From NCBI RefSeq assembly GCF_039888675.1, contig NZ_JBDQQR010000001.1, forward strand, positions 2,170,001 to 2,234,000: a stretch of DNA of 64,000 nt, read 5' to 3'. Source of the stretch: Mesorhizobium sp. CAU 1732 (lineage in GTDB: Bacteria; Pseudomonadota; Alphaproteobacteria; Rhizobiales; Rhizobiaceae). Positions 46,757 to 55,959 of this stretch are shown one piece after another (positions within the stretch are counted from its first letter, which is position 1; every line of letters begins with the position of its first letter). The position numbers were made by a program, and so were the translations under genes. The notes under the pieces are model-generated. The model was not told the origin of the DNA. It did no database searches and worked only from the letters and a program-made list of their open reading frames with translations.

Positions 46757-48039
46757 GCGTGGCCGAGACGAAACCCTTGTCCGGGGCGGGGCCGTTTTCC
46801 GGCTTCGAGCGGATGGTTGCGTGGCGCTATCTGCGCTCCAAGCGCAAGGACACGGTCATTTCGGTCATCTCGCTGATTTCGTTTGTCGGCATCATGCTGG
46901 GGGTCGCGACGCTGATCATCGTCATGGCCGTGATGAACGGATTTCGCGAAGAACTGCTGAACCGGATCCTGGGCATCAACGGGCATCTGATCGTCCAGCC
47001 GATCGACCGGCCGTTCGACGACTACGCCGAGGTCGCCAGCCGCATCGAAGGTGTACCCGGCGTGCGCTATGCGATCCCGCTGGTAGAGGGCCAGGTGCTC
47101 GCCACCGGGCGGGTCGGGACCGGCTCGGGCGCGCTTGTCCGTGGCCTGCGCGAGCAGGACATCGAGAAACTCCAGACGGTTGCAGGTAACATCCGAGAGG
47201 GAACGCTCGAAGGTTTCGACGCCGGGGAAAGCGTCGCGATTGGCAAGCGGATGGCCGACACGCTCGGCCTGGGCGTCGGAGACGGGATCCAGCTCGTGGC
47301 GCCTGACGGAGACGTTACGCCGTTTGGCGTCACCCCACGGCAGAAGACGTATCCGGTGAGCGCGATATTCGAAGTGGGTATGTCGGAATACGATGCGTCG
47401 ATCGTGTTCATGCCGCTCGGGGAGGCGCAGCTCTTTTTCAATGCGGAAGGCCTGGCCCAGACGGTCGAAGTCTTCGTCGACAATCCCGACGCGGTCGATA
47501 CGCTGCGCCCGCTCGTCGAAACGGCCGCCCAACGCCAGATCTTCTTGACGGACTGGCGCCAGCGAAACCAGACGTTTTTCTCAGCCCTTCAGGTCGAGCG
47601 GAACGTGATGTTCATGATCCTGACGCTGATCGTGCTTGTCGCGGCTTTGAACATCATCTCGGGCCTGATCATGCTTGTGAAGGACAAGGGCAGGGACATA
47701 GCGATCCTGCGCACCATGGGTGCGACGAGCGGCGCGGTCATGCGGATATTCGTGATGACCGGCGCTGCGATCGGCGTGACGGGCACGATCGCGGGCGTGA
47801 TTCTGGGCGTCGTGGTGTGCCTGAACGTCGAATCGATACGCCAGTTCTTCTCCTGGCTCACCAGCACGACCCTGTTCAATCCCGAACTCTATTTCCTGTC
47901 GCAACTGCCCGCCAAGATGAACATGCAGGAGACGATCTCGGTCGTCCTGATGGCGCTGTTGCTGTCGTTCATCGCGACGCTGTTCCCCGCCTGGCGCGCG
48001 GCCAGGCTCGATCCAGTCGAAGCGTTGCGGTACGAATGA
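46753..48039 (+). CDS. lolC: Lipoprotein-releasing ABC transporter permease
   Basis: The 428-residue membrane protein has LolC/E topology: helix 1 (about 38-60; [20 protein letters not shown]), a periplasmic domain (about 60-280), and three C-terminal helices with the FtsX domain ([20 protein letters not shown]). It extracts lipoproteins from the inner membrane with LolD for transfer to LolA. A single LolC/E-type gene is present rather than separate lolC and lolE. It overlaps proS by 4 bases. Confidence 0.92.
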   Translation: MSVAETKPLSGAGPFSGFERMVAWRYLRSKRKDTVISVISLISFVGIMLGVATLIIVMAVMNGFREELLNRILGINGHLIVQPIDRPFDDYAEVASRIEGVPGVRYAIPLVEGQVLATGRVGTGSGALVRGLREQDIEKLQTVAGNIREGTLEGFDAGESVAIGKRMADTLGLGVGDGIQLVAPDGDVTPFGVTPRQKTYPVSAIFEVGMSEYDASIVFMPLGEAQLFFNAEGLAQTVEVFVDNPDAVDTLRPLVETAAQRQIFLTDWRQRNQTFFSALQVERNVMFMILTLIVLVAALNIISGLIMLVKDKGRDIAILRTMGATSGAVMRIFVMTGAAIGVTGTIAGVILGVVVCLNVESIRQFFSWLTSTTLFNPELYFLSQLPAKMNMQETISVVLMALLLSFIATLFPAWRAARLDPVEALRYE

Positions 48040-48722
48040 TGGCGAAGGATGTTCTGCTCGAACTGAAAGCCGTCGAACGCCGCTACGACGAGGGTGCGCG
48101 CAAGCTGACGATTCTCGACGGCGCCGATTTCACGCTGCATCGCGGCGAAACCGTCGCGCTCGTCGCCCCGTCGGGCGCTGGCAAATCGACATTGCTTCAC
48201 ACGGCGGGCCTGCTCGAATGGCCCGATGGCGGCGATGTGATCCTGAATGGTCGTGCCTGCGGACGGCTGAGCGACGACGAGCGGACCGCGATCCGGCGCA
48301 ACCAGATCGGTTTCGTCTACCAGTTTCATCATCTCCTGCCGGAGTTCTCCGCGATCGAGAACATCATGATGCCGCAACTGGTCCGCGGCCTTGGTCCGAA
48401 GGATGCGCGCGATCGTTCGATTCAGTTGCTGGACTACATGAAGATCGGGCCGCGCGCCGAGCATCGCCCGGCCGAATTGTCTGGCGGTGAGCAGCAGCGC
48501 GTCGCCATCGCCCGCGCGGTTGCCAATGCGCCGCTTCTCCTGCTGGCCGACGAGCCGACGGGAAATCTCGATCCCGCGACGGCGTCCTACGTGTTTGATG
48601 CTCTGGAGGCACTGGTCCGCCAGTCGGGCCTTTCATGCCTCATCGCAACGCACAATCACGATCTGGCCGCGCGCATGGACAGACGCGTGACGCTCGCCGA
48701 AGGCAAGGTCGTCGAGATTTAG
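48036..48722 (+). CDS. lolD: Lipoprotein-releasing ABC transporter ATPase
   Basis: The 228-residue ATPase shows Walker A PSGAGKST, the LolD region [20 protein letters not shown], signature [14 protein letters not shown] and Walker [13 protein letters not shown]. It energises LolC. Two adjacent ATGs (48036, 48039) overlap the lolC stop. The stop codon lies inside a 28-bp perfect palindrome. Confidence 0.94.
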   Translation: MMAKDVLLELKAVERRYDEGARKLTILDGADFTLHRGETVALVAPSGAGKSTLLHTAGLLEWPDGGDVILNGRACGRLSDDERTAIRRNQIGFVYQFHHLLPEFSAIENIMMPQLVRGLGPKDARDRSIQLLDYMKIGPRAEHRPAELSGGEQQRVAIARAVANAPLLLLADEPTGNLDPATASYVFDALEALVRQSGLSCLIATHNHDLAARMDRRVTLAEGKVVEI

Positions 48723-48741
48723 GCTGCGCAGCCTAAATCTC
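48714..48741. repeat. 28-bp perfect palindrome across the lolD stop
   Basis: The half-site GAGATTTAGGCTGC is followed directly by its exact complement GCAGCCTAAATCTC. The TAG stop of lolD lies within the left arm. No T-run follows, so it is not a standard terminator, but as RNA it would form a long hairpin at the end of the lolCD message. Confidence 0.65.
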
Positions 48742-48767
48742 GCTCTCCCAGTTCCTCCTCAATGCCG

Positions 48768-48808
48768 AAAAATGACGGAGCCGACCCTTTGGGGAAAGGG
48801 CCGGCTCC
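48768..48808 (-). terminator. Terminator of the transglutaminase-like gene (minus strand)
   Basis: GGAGCCG-A-CCCTTT at 48777-48790 pairs with AAAGGG-C-CGGCTCC at 48795-48808, with one mismatch and a GGGG loop. On the minus strand GTCATTTTTC follows. It lies 60 bases after the stop of the minus-strand gene, and would also serve lolD as a barrier. Confidence 0.65.
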
Positions 48809-48868
48809 TGAACCCGGTCGTTGGGGACGGGGAGGGTGGGGACTCGACCGGGTTGTCCCTGTGTTCGC

Positions 48869-49477
48869 TTACCTGTTCGAGCTGACGCTGCCGACCAGCA
48901 CGTTGCGGCCGTCGTCGATCGAAACCCACATGCCGGCATGGCGTGCCGACTGGCGCTTGAGGAACTGGTAATCCGTCTCGCTCCAGGCCATGACGCGCGG
49001 CTCCAGATTGTCCAGAACGAAGTCGCCCATGCTGGTGTTGACGGTCAGGATCGCGTGCCCGTCGCCGTTCGGCTGCCGAACCACGGTGATCAGAAGGTTG
49101 GAAACAGGCACGCCGGCCTGAATGAGACGGCGGCGCTTCTCCAGCGCGTAGTCCTCGCAGTCACCCACGCCATCGACCGGGTAGGACCAGTATTCTTCGA
49201 CGCCCCAGATTTCCATGTCGGTGCGCGGCGTGATCATCGTGTTGACCAGATTGTTGACCTCGACGATCTTGGTCCACAGCTCACGTGTCAGATTGACGGG
49301 CGCTGCCTGTCTCGTGCTGGTGCATTCCTGTGGCGTACGCCGGCAGAAATCGTAATGTCCGACCGGCTGGGTCGAAAGTCCGCCCGTGGGCATGAATGAT
49401 TGTGCTGCAGCCGCGTTTGCGCCCGCGGCCAAGACGATTGCGGTCATTGCCGCGAGCAGTGTCCCCTGCTTCCCCAT
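48869..49477 (-). CDS. Bacterial transglutaminase-like cysteine protease (periplasmic)
   Basis: The 202-residue exported protein has a signal peptide (LLAAMTAIVLAAGANAAAAQ) and the BTLCP domain with catalytic Cys in VGDCEDYALEKRRRL, His in DGHAILTV and Asp in FVLDNLEPRV. Relatives (LapG-like group) cut surface adhesins in some bacteria, but this short Rhizobiales form has no proven substrate. It stands alone on the minus strand. Its upstream region (49478-49600) is AT-rich compared with the surroundings. Confidence 0.88.
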   Translation of the reverse strand: MGKQGTLLAAMTAIVLAAGANAAAAQSFMPTGGLSTQPVGHYDFCRRTPQECTSTRQAAPVNLTRELWTKIVEVNNLVNTMITPRTDMEIWGVEEYWSYPVDGVGDCEDYALEKRRRLIQAGVPVSNLLITVVRQPNGDGHAILTVNTSMGDFVLDNLEPRVMAWSETDYQFLKRQSARHAGMWVSIDDGRNVLVGSVSSNR

Positions 49478-49689
49478 TGTGTAGTCTCCCCTGTTGAGGA
49501 GACAATGACAGGTGCGGATTTATTCCGCGCAAAAGAGCGAAGTAGAACTTGCTTCAAAGGCAGATCGATATTGCCGAAAAGATGGTATAGATTTGAATAG
49601 ATAACTATATAATTTTTAGTCGAATTTATCTAAAACTTTATCGATCGTGGCAGCCTGCGCTGCGCCACAACAGGATCGTCGGAACAACG

Positions 49690-49716
49690 AAAAAAGCCGG
49701 CACGAAGGCCGGCTTT
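49690..49716 (-). terminator. Terminator of the PilZ gene (minus strand)
   Basis: AAAGCCGGC and GCCGGCTTT form a 9-bp perfect stem with a 6-base loop; the minus strand reads into six T residues. It lies 25 bases after the stop of the PilZ gene. Confidence 0.8.
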
Positions 49717-49740
49717 GACAGGGCTATGGAATAGGGCGGA

Positions 49741-50361
49741 TCAGGCCTGTCGGCGACCGCTGAATTCTGCCTCGAGCGTCTCTTCGCGCTGCAGGACGGA
49801 AAATTCGATCGCGATGCCGTCGTCGAAATGGCGCACCACGCGTCCGCGCATCGTGCCGAGCGTGACTGCGACACCGATCGCCGGCTTCACGTCCAGTTCG
49901 ACGGCTGCACCGGAAAGGGACAGGTCGATGATCCGGCATTGATACTGGCGGCCATCGCCGAGAATCATGACACTCATCGGGTTGCGCGGCGCGACGCGTT
50001 CGTGGCGGCGATCTTCCGGCAGGTCCAGTTCATGCTTGTTGGCAAGCCAGGTCAACTGGGCCGCAAGCTTGTCGCGCTTGCGCTCCGATGCGACGATCGT
50101 CATCGCGAAGCCGCCTTCAACCCCGCGCGTGACGACACCCTCGACGCGGCCGATATGATCGAGATAGGCAATTATCTTTTCGCCGAGCTGGCCGGGCTGG
50201 TCTGCAAGAAATGCAACGTTGCCTGGCGACATGTCGACAACCTGACACGGATGCTCCGAGCGGTCCTCGAGCATGTAGCGGCCATAGATCTTTACACGCA
50301 CGCGCTGGAAGTTGCGGCGCTCGGCCCGTGACGGCGCAGTATTCGTCGCCGTTGAAATCAT
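49741..50361 (-). CDS. Tandem PilZ-domain protein (c-di-GMP binding)
   Basis: The 206-residue protein has two PilZ-like units. The first (about residues 14-95) has ERRNFQRVRV but a degenerate second motif (VDMSPGNVAF, no Gly at the expected place). The second (about 118-195) has RRHERVAPR and IDLSLSGAAVEL, matching R-x3-R and D-x-S-x2-G. So only the second is likely to bind c-di-GMP. No output domain is present. A PAS-domain gene lies just upstream on the same strand. Confidence 0.88.
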   Translation of the reverse strand: MISTATNTAPSRAERRNFQRVRVKIYGRYMLEDRSEHPCQVVDMSPGNVAFLADQPGQLGEKIIAYLDHIGRVEGVVTRGVEGGFAMTIVASERKRDKLAAQLTWLANKHELDLPEDRRHERVAPRNPMSVMILGDGRQYQCRIIDLSLSGAAVELDVKPAIGVAVTLGTMRGRVVRHFDDGIAIEFSVLQREETLEAEFSGRRQA

Positions 50362-50476
50362 ATCTGCATCCGCCCGGATTCCCTCAAGCTACGCGATACT
50401 CCGAAGAGACGTCGCGGAACTTAGGCCAAGTCCGGTTAATATACGGTAAGTCGGGGGGCGGGAGAGGTGTTGCAGA

Positions 50477-51118
50477 TTAACGTTCGCGACCGCCGTCGAA
50501 CACGACGAGGTGGCGGATCCGACGTCCCGGGTCAGGACGATCGAGCCCGTCGCGGAGCATCTGCGAATCGGCCGGTGCGATGGGCGGCGTGCTGAACGAG
50601 GACCGGTTGGCGAGAAAGGCCGGCTCGCTCTCCGGATCGACCACGCGCAACGTGTCCACGCGGCCTTCCACGATTGGGTCGGCGCCAAGCCAGTAGGGCT
50701 TGTGCTCGGGCGTGATCGCGCCGAGTGAACGCGGGCTTCCCAGTCCGCCTTCCAGCGGCAGCAGGACCATCTCGAACGGGTTCTCGCGTCCGCTCTGGCT
50801 GATCCCGATATAGGTCACCACCACCACTGACTTGTCGTGAAACGCGCTGTAGGCAAGGCGCGAGACCATGCGCTGGTCGCGGCGCGACCACAGGAGCGGA
50901 AAGGAATACCCCTTCAACTCGCGCCCATAGGTCGCGCAAAGCCTCGTGCCCGCCAGCCTGAACACCGGTTCGCCGCGCGCGTCCTTTTCAAGAATGAACG
51001 TGTCGGCCAGCAGCGACTTGATGTCGGCCGGTTCGATCTCGGTGCGCCGGGGTGCCGGACGTCCGTCCCGCAACCTGTTCCAGTATTGGAACAGCGCAAT
51101 CGATCCTTCCTGTTTCAT
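50477..51118 (-). CDS. PAS_5-domain protein
   Basis: The 213-residue protein carries the PAS_5 family region (ALFQYWNRLRDGRPAPRRTE; FRLAGTRLCATYGRELKGYS; LGADPIVEGRVDTLRVVD). Such proteins are frequent in Rhizobiales and lack a kinase or cyclase domain. The C-terminal 25 residues are rich in Arg and Asp. The gene is 115 bases upstream of the PilZ gene on the same strand, so the two may be co-regulated. Confidence 0.85.
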   Translation of the reverse strand: MKQEGSIALFQYWNRLRDGRPAPRRTEIEPADIKSLLADTFILEKDARGEPVFRLAGTRLCATYGRELKGYSFPLLWSRRDQRMVSRLAYSAFHDKSVVVVTYIGISQSGRENPFEMVLLPLEGGLGSPRSLGAITPEHKPYWLGADPIVEGRVDTLRVVDPESEPAFLANRSSFSTPPIAPADSQMLRDGLDRPDPGRRIRHLVVFDGGRER

Positions 51119-51230
51119 ATTCCCTCACCGCCCCTTGTCCGTCGCGGAATGTTCCATCGGTGAACAGAAACGTGCCGTCCGATGGTCTACATGCCCGTAC
51201 AGGCAGAAGGCATGCCAGAGCCGTTAACCG

Positions 51231-51259
51231 TTGTTCACGGCGTTCCGGTTTGTTAGGGT
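51231..51259 (+). promoter_or_regulatory. Promoter of the candidate small RNA
   Basis: TTGTTC (51231-51236) and TAGGGT (51254-51259) are 17 bases apart. Transcription would start near 51266. Confidence 0.4.
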
Positions 51260-51261
51260 TA

Positions 51262-51418
51262 ACAAAGGGTTTACGTTGCCCGCGGCCGTCGGCTGTGGCA
51301 TCTGGAAATCACGTCAAGGGGGACGGCGCTGCGGCGAAAAGGTCCCGGCGGAACAAGTTCTTGGGTGAGCATGGGGGCTCGACCAGCCGTTCGGAGGAAA
51401 CTCCGGACGGCTTTTCAT
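51262..51418 (+). ncRNA. Candidate small RNA upstream of the rhomboid gene
   Basis: From the promoter to the T-run is about 155 nt. Two structures precede the terminator: a stem with GCCGTC/GACGGC extended by CCGC/GCGG, and the small hairpin GAACAAGTTC. The terminator ends 50 bases before the rhomboid start and has no upstream protein to terminate, so the segment is either an independent sRNA or a leader with an attenuator. I cannot assign a family. Confidence 0.5.
51385..51415 (+). terminator. Strong Rho-independent terminator
   Basis: AGCCGT-T-CGGAG and CTCCG-G-ACGGCT form a 12-bp stem (one G-T wobble) closed by a GAAA tetraloop and followed by TTTT from 51112-like position 51412. It ends the candidate small RNA. 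Confidence 0.8.
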
Positions 51419-51467
51419 TTGCGCGGGGGTCTGGTAGCCGAAAGGCCCATTTACCACATCGGCTGGC

Positions 51468-52211
51468 ATGACCTCAGACCCCGAATCGACCCGTTCCGAC
51501 TTGGACGAGCAGAATCAGCCCGGCGCAGCCGCCGTGCGCGAGCCGGTTTTCAATCTGCCGCGTATCGTCGTGATCCTCATCGCTGCCTGCGTCGGCATTC
51601 ACTTGATGAGACTCTACGTTTTAAGCCAGGATCAGGATATCGGCCTGATCGTGCGCTTCGCGTTCATTCCCGTCCGCTATACGGGCGGCTATCTCGTCGA
51701 TATCTACGCGTTCCTCGCGCCGTGGACCTATGCGTTCCTGCATGGAAGCGTCGGCCATCTCGCGGTCAACATGATCTGGCTCGCGGCGTTTGGTTCGCCG
51801 CTCGCCAACCGGATAGGAGCGAGCCGCTTTCTGGCCTTCTGGCTCGTCACGTCGCTTGCCGCCGTCGCGCTGCATTTCGTGCTTCATCCCTACGACCAGT
51901 CGCCGCTTGTCGGTGCTTCGGGAGCGATCTCGGGCATGATGGGCGCGGCTGCGCGTTTTGGCTTCCAGGTCGACCGGCGCGCGAGGAAGGGCGCTTTCAC
52001 GGGTTCCATCCTCTCGGTGCCGCAAGTCTTCCGCTCTCGAACCGTCATGACGTTCCTCGTCGTCTGGATGGCGGTCAATCTGGTGATGGGCCTCTGGGGA
52101 GGGGTTCCGGGGTCGGATGGCCAGATCGCGTGGGAAGCCCATGTCGGCGGCTTTCTTGCCGGTTTCTTTCTCCTGAGGTTCTTCGACAAACGCGATGACC
52201 CGGCTGCGTAG
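51468..52211 (+). CDS. Rhomboid-family intramembrane serine protease
   Basis: The 247-residue protein has about six membrane helices and the rhomboid dyad: Ser in LVGASGAISGMMG and His in AWEAHVGGFLAGFF. HGSVGHLAVNMIWLAAFG carries the conserved H-x2-H-L-x3-N-like helix. It cleaves transmembrane proteins within the bilayer; the substrate is unknown. The N-terminal 27 residues are polar and acidic. Confidence 0.9.
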   Translation: MTSDPESTRSDLDEQNQPGAAAVREPVFNLPRIVVILIAACVGIHLMRLYVLSQDQDIGLIVRFAFIPVRYTGGYLVDIYAFLAPWTYAFLHGSVGHLAVNMIWLAAFGSPLANRIGASRFLAFWLVTSLAAVALHFVLHPYDQSPLVGASGAISGMMGAAARFGFQVDRRARKGAFTGSILSVPQVFRSRTVMTFLVVWMAVNLVMGLWGGVPGSDGQIAWEAHVGGFLAGFFLLRFFDKRDDPAA

Positions 52212-52368
52212 TCGAAGCCGGAATCTCGCCCGCCCTTGAAAATCAGCGTTCCCCGGCGCACGATGTTGCATGCAGGCTGGCGGTTTTGCCGACGGTCGTG
52301 ATCGTTTCGCGACGAGCCGACCTGGCGCGTACGGCCTGAGTCTTTGACCGAGCACGGAGGAGCGCGCG

Positions 52369-52800
52369 ATGACGGTGAAATCCATCCTGGAGGAAAAAGG
52401 CCACGACGTGGTCACGCTGAACCCGGAGGCCACGATCGGTGCAGCCGCGACTTTGCTGGGGGAGAGGCGCATCGGTGCCGTCGTGATCACCGACGGTGAC
52501 AACAGGATCATCGGAATTCTATCGGAACGAGACATCGTACGCGCAGTCGGAGCGACCGGTGTGGCGGCGCTCGATGCGCGGGTTGCCGACGTGATGACCG
52601 CAAAGGTCACCACCTGCCGTGAGACCCATACCGTCAACGGCGTGATGGAACTGATGACGCGCGGCCGATTTCGTCACCTGCCCGTGGAGAAGAACGGTCA
52701 ACTCGACGGCATCATTTCGATCGGCGACGTGGTCAAGCGGCGTATCGAGGAGGTGGAACGCGAGGCCGAGCAGATTCGCGAGTACATCGCGACTGCATGA
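52369..52800 (+). CDS. CBS-domain-pair protein
   Basis: The 143-residue protein consists of two CBS motifs (residues 8-62, VTLNPEATIGAAATLLGERR; 76-130, VNGVMELMTRGRFRHLPVEK) and a C-terminal helix. Stand-alone CBS pairs bind adenosyl compounds such as AMP, ATP or NADH and regulate partners. No partner is evident. ACGGAGGAG precedes ATG 52369. Confidence 0.92.
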   Translation: MTVKSILEEKGHDVVTLNPEATIGAAATLLGERRIGAVVITDGDNRIIGILSERDIVRAVGATGVAALDARVADVMTAKVTTCRETHTVNGVMELMTRGRFRHLPVEKNGQLDGIISIGDVVKRRIEEVEREAEQIREYIATA

Positions 52801-52845
52801 CAGGTCGTCCCGCCGATGCTCAGGCACCGGCGGGATCATCCTGCT

Positions 52846-53103
52846 TCAACGGTTGTCGAGGCGGGCTCGAACGAGTTCCAGGCCGCGCCGTGTGATGCGG
52901 TAAGGCCCGCCGCCGCGCGAGGCGACGGCACGGCGCCTTTTCAGCCGCCGGAAGAGATCGAGGTCGAAGCCGGAGAACCGCCAATTGTCTCGGGTATGGC
53001 AGTGTACGACTTCGATACGGCCGTCATCGTCGCGTTCGAGTTCGATCCACCCGCCTTGTGCCAAAAGATGCAGGATGCGCTGTTCCGCGCGCGTTATGTT
53101 CAT
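52846..53103 (-). CDS. YjhX-family (UPF0386) protein
   Basis: The 85-residue protein matches UPF0386/YjhX (NITRAEQRILHLLAQGGWIE; RDNWRFSGFDLDLFRRLKRR; GGPYRITRRGLELVRARLDN), a small winged-helix-like family. YjhX of E. coli is described as a toxin paired with the acetyltransferase YjhQ. No GNAT gene touches this one; two lie 1.8 kb away. ATG 53103 begins the family domain although the frame starts earlier. Confidence 0.85.
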   Translation of the reverse strand: MNITRAEQRILHLLAQGGWIELERDDDGRIEVVHCHTRDNWRFSGFDLDLFRRLKRRRAVASRGGGPYRITRRGLELVRARLDNR

Positions 53104-53147
53104 CGAAGTAAGTCCTGAAAACCCGGCCATAGGCCGAACGAAGAGGA

Positions 53148-53216
53148 CCGCTGCCGCTTAGGCGGCGCGGTGGTTCGCTGTTTTCATGCCCTGACGATCT
53201 CGAAGGACGTCAGGGC
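53148..53216. other. Two stem-loops in the spacer upstream of gatB
   Basis: CCGC-T-GCCGC with a TTAG loop pairs with GCGGC-GCGG at 53148-53170, and GCCCTGACG (53188-53196) pairs with CGTCAGGGC (53208-53216). The 53104-53386 spacer holds no gene I can support. The stems may end transcripts running from either side or belong to the gatB leader. Confidence 0.4.
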
Positions 53217-53386
53217 TCTATCGGGACTCACTGCAGAACGTGAACATAAAAAGCTCCATGGGAGGCGGCTGATATAGCGTCATACGTGCCGAAACGCCAG
53301 AGGCGGCGGCCTGTCATCTTGCCAGCGTGGCCGGTTTGATCTAGCGACTGTGCAATCCGTCACGCGACAAAAACGACCGGAATGCC

Positions 53387-54886
53387 ATGACCCTCATCGA
53401 TACGCGCACACCCGAACCGAAGCGAATGATCCCCGGCGCCACGGGCGACTGGGAGGTGATCATCGGGCTGGAGGTGCATGCGCAGGTAACGTCCGAAGCC
53501 AAGCTGTTCTCGGGTGCGTCGACGTCCTTCGGCGCGGAGCCGAACTCCAATGTCAGCCTCGTCGATGCCGCCATGCCCGGCATGCTTCCGGTGATCAACG
53601 AGGAGTGCGTCAAGCAGGCGATCCGTACCGGCCTCGGGCTGAAGGCGAAGATCAACCACAAGTCGGTCTTCGATCGGAAGAACTACTTCTACCCCGATCT
53701 TCCGCAGGGCTACCAGATTTCGCAGTTCCAGCAGCCGATCGTGGGCGAGGGGACAGTGATCGTCTCGGTCGGCCCCGACCGTGAGGGGAATTTCGAGGAC
53801 ATCGAAGTCGGCGTCGAGCGCCTGCATCTGGAGCAGGACGCCGGCAAGTCGATCCACGACCAGCATCCGACCATGTCGTTCGTCGACCTGAATCGTTCCG
53901 GCGTCGCGCTGATGGAGATCGTGTCGAAGCCCGATATGCGGTCTTCCGACGAGGCGAAAGCCTATCTGACCAAGCTGCGGACTATCGTGCGCTATCTCGG
54001 CACATGCGACGGCAACATGGACGAAGGCTCGATGCGCGCCGACGTCAACGTCTCGGTTCGCCGTCCGGGCGAGCCGTTCGGCACGCGCTGCGAGATCAAG
54101 AACGTCAATTCGATCCGGTTCGTCGGCCAGTCGATCGAATACGAGGCCCGTCGCCAGATCGGCATTCTCGAGGACGGCGGCAAGATCGTTCAGGAAACAC
54201 GTCTGTTCGATCCCAACAAGGGTGAGACGCGTTCGATGCGTTCCAAGGAAGAAGCGCATGACTACCGCTACTTCCCCGATCCCGACCTCCTGCCGCTGGA
54301 ATTCGACCAGGCCTATGTGGACGCGCTGGCGAAGGACCTGCCGGAACTGCCAGACGACAAGAAGGCGCGGCTGATCGAAAGCCTCGGCCTCTCGACCTAC
54401 GATGCGTCGATCCTCGTCTCGGACAAGGCGATTGCCGACTATTTCGAGAAGGTGGCGGCCGGCCGCGACGGAAAGCTCGCCGCGAACTGGGTCATCAACG
54501 ACCTTCTGGGCGCGCTCAACAAGGCCGGCGGCGACATCGAAAATGCTCCCGTTTCGCCCGACCAGCTCGGTGCGATCATCGACCTGATCAAGGAAGGCAC
54601 CATTTCGGGCAAGATCGCAAAGGACCTGTTCGAAATCGTCTGGACCGAAGGCGGCGATCCGCGCGAACTCGTCGAGAGCCGCGGCATGAAGCAGGTGACG
54701 GATACCGGCGCGATCGAAAAGGCTGTCGACGATGTCATCGCGGCCAACCCCGACAAGGTCGAACAGGCACGCGCGAAACCCTCCATGGCCGGCTGGTTCG
54801 TCGGCCAGGTGATGAAAGCGACCGGCGGCAAGGCCAATCCGCAGGCGGTCAACGACCTCGTCAAGGCCAAGCTCGGGATCGAGTAG
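53387..54886 (+). CDS. gatB: Asp-tRNA(Asn)/Glu-tRNA(Gln) amidotransferase subunit B
   Basis: The 499-residue protein has the GatB kinase-like domain ([53 protein letters not shown]), the helical middle and the YqeY tail domain ([20 protein letters not shown]). With GatA and GatC it converts mischarged Glu-tRNA(Gln) or Asp-tRNA(Asn) to Gln/Asn forms. gatA and gatC are not in this window. Confidence 0.96.
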   Translation: MTLIDTRTPEPKRMIPGATGDWEVIIGLEVHAQVTSEAKLFSGASTSFGAEPNSNVSLVDAAMPGMLPVINEECVKQAIRTGLGLKAKINHKSVFDRKNYFYPDLPQGYQISQFQQPIVGEGTVIVSVGPDREGNFEDIEVGVERLHLEQDAGKSIHDQHPTMSFVDLNRSGVALMEIVSKPDMRSSDEAKAYLTKLRTIVRYLGTCDGNMDEGSMRADVNVSVRRPGEPFGTRCEIKNVNSIRFVGQSIEYEARRQIGILEDGGKIVQETRLFDPNKGETRSMRSKEEAHDYRYFPDPDLLPLEFDQAYVDALAKDLPELPDDKKARLIESLGLSTYDASILVSDKAIADYFEKVAAGRDGKLAANWVINDLLGALNKAGGDIENAPVSPDQLGAIIDLIKEGTISGKIAKDLFEIVWTEGGDPRELVESRGMKQVTDTGAIEKAVDDVIAANPDKVEQARAKPSMAGWFVGQVMKATGGKANPQAVNDLVKAKLGIE

Positions 54887-54889
54887 CGG

Positions 54890-55390
54890 ATGTTCGTTCG
54901 GACGGCAGGCTCAGGTGATCTCGAGGCGATCCGCTCGCTGCTGGTCGAGACGTGGCACGACACCTACGACGCGATCTACGGGCCGGCCCGTGTCACGGAA
55001 ATCACCGATGAATGGCATTCGATTGCCGCGCTGACGGCAAGGCTGGACAAGCCGCACTCCGAATTCCTCGTCGCCGATGACGGTGAGGCGATCAGCGGGA
55101 TGGCATTCGCGGCCGCCATCGACGACGGCAAGACGGTCATGCTGCGCCAGCTTTACGTCCGGCCGGCCTTTCAGGGGCGCGGCGTCGGAGGGATGCTGCT
55201 GGACGAGGTCGAAAGCTGCTTCCCCGATGCCAATACGGTGCGCCTCGAAGTCGAGGAAGCGAATGAGAAGGCCATCGCCTTCTATCTGGCGCAGGGGTTT
55301 GCTCATACAGGCAGCACGGCCAATTGCGGATCCGGCCAGTCCGGCATTCCGGCGCTGATCTACGAGCGCCCGATCGTCTGGGCCGACTGA
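54890..55390 (+). CDS. GNAT-family N-acetyltransferase
   Basis: The 166-residue protein has the GNAT fold with acetyl-CoA-binding motif A (LRQLYVRPAFQGRGVGGMLL) and motif B (NEKAIAFYLAQGFAHTGS). The substrate is unknown. It begins 3 bases after the gatB stop and is followed within 6 bases by a second GNAT gene, so the three genes are probably co-transcribed. Confidence 0.9.
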   Translation: MFVRTAGSGDLEAIRSLLVETWHDTYDAIYGPARVTEITDEWHSIAALTARLDKPHSEFLVADDGEAISGMAFAAAIDDGKTVMLRQLYVRPAFQGRGVGGMLLDEVESCFPDANTVRLEVEEANEKAIAFYLAQGFAHTGSTANCGSGQSGIPALIYERPIVWAD

Positions 55391-55395
55391 CCGGC

Positions 55396-55863
55396 ATGTC
55401 GGCGTTCCGGCCCGCGATACGCGAAGCGACGACGGCCGACATTCCGGCTATCGTCGCGCTCTTTGTCGCTGATGCACTTGGCGGTCACGGCGATACAACG
55501 GACCCGCATGCATTCGGCGACTACGAAACAGCATTCCGACGCATCGCGGCGAGCCAAAACGATACGCTCTACGTCGCGGTTGCCGATGGCGAGGTCGTCG
55601 GCACGTTCCAGACGACCCTGATCGTCTCGATGAGCGGGCGCGGATCGGCAGCTCTCAACGTCGAAGGCGTGCAGACCCGCGCCGATATGCGCGGCCGGGG
55701 CATCGGCGAAGCGATGATGCGCTTCGCGATCGAGCGTGCGCGGGACGTCGGCGCGCGGCGCGTGCAACTGACCTCGAATGCGGCCCGAACCGACGCCCAC
55801 CGCTTCTATGAGCGACTTGGCTTCGCCAAGAGCCATATGGGTTTCAAATTGCGGCTCGAATAG
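55396..55863 (+). CDS. GNAT-family N-acetyltransferase
   Basis: The 155-residue protein has motif A (VEGVQTRADMRGRGIGEAMM) and motif B (RTDAHRFYERLGFAKSHMGF). It is only distantly similar to the neighbouring GNAT, so this is not a recent tandem duplication. Substrate unknown. ATG 55396 is chosen; the frame is open back into the preceding gene. Confidence 0.9.
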   Translation: MSAFRPAIREATTADIPAIVALFVADALGGHGDTTDPHAFGDYETAFRRIAASQNDTLYVAVADGEVVGTFQTTLIVSMSGRGSAALNVEGVQTRADMRGRGIGEAMMRFAIERARDVGARRVQLTSNAARTDAHRFYERLGFAKSHMGFKLRLE

Positions 55864-55959
55864 GAGCGACAGTTGGTCTCGCACCCGCTACGGTCTTGCC
55901 ATTGCGAGCAGCGAGCGCCATAACGCCACGAGCGGCAACCGACCTTGCCAGAGGAATCG

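Larger units (their letters stand above)
51119..51467. other. 349-base intergenic region before the rhomboid gene
   Basis: No protein gene fits. The region holds a plus-strand promoter-like pair (51231-51259), a structured segment and a strong terminator (51385-51415), read here as a small RNA gene. TTAACCGTTGTTCA at 51224-51237 resembles half a CtrA box. Confidence 0.55.

Noticed and set aside
51231-51246. GTTC-N5-GTTC before the candidate small RNA as a LexA site
   Set aside because: Spacer is 5 rather than 7.
53225-53250. A possible second LexA box (GAACGTGAACA) upstream of gatB
   Set aside because: The spacing between GAAC units is 2 bases, not 7, so it does not fit the alphaproteobacterial site.
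54890-55863. Two adjacent GNAT genes as a recent tandem duplication
   Set aside because: Their sequences are similar only in the general GNAT motifs, so they are separate families.
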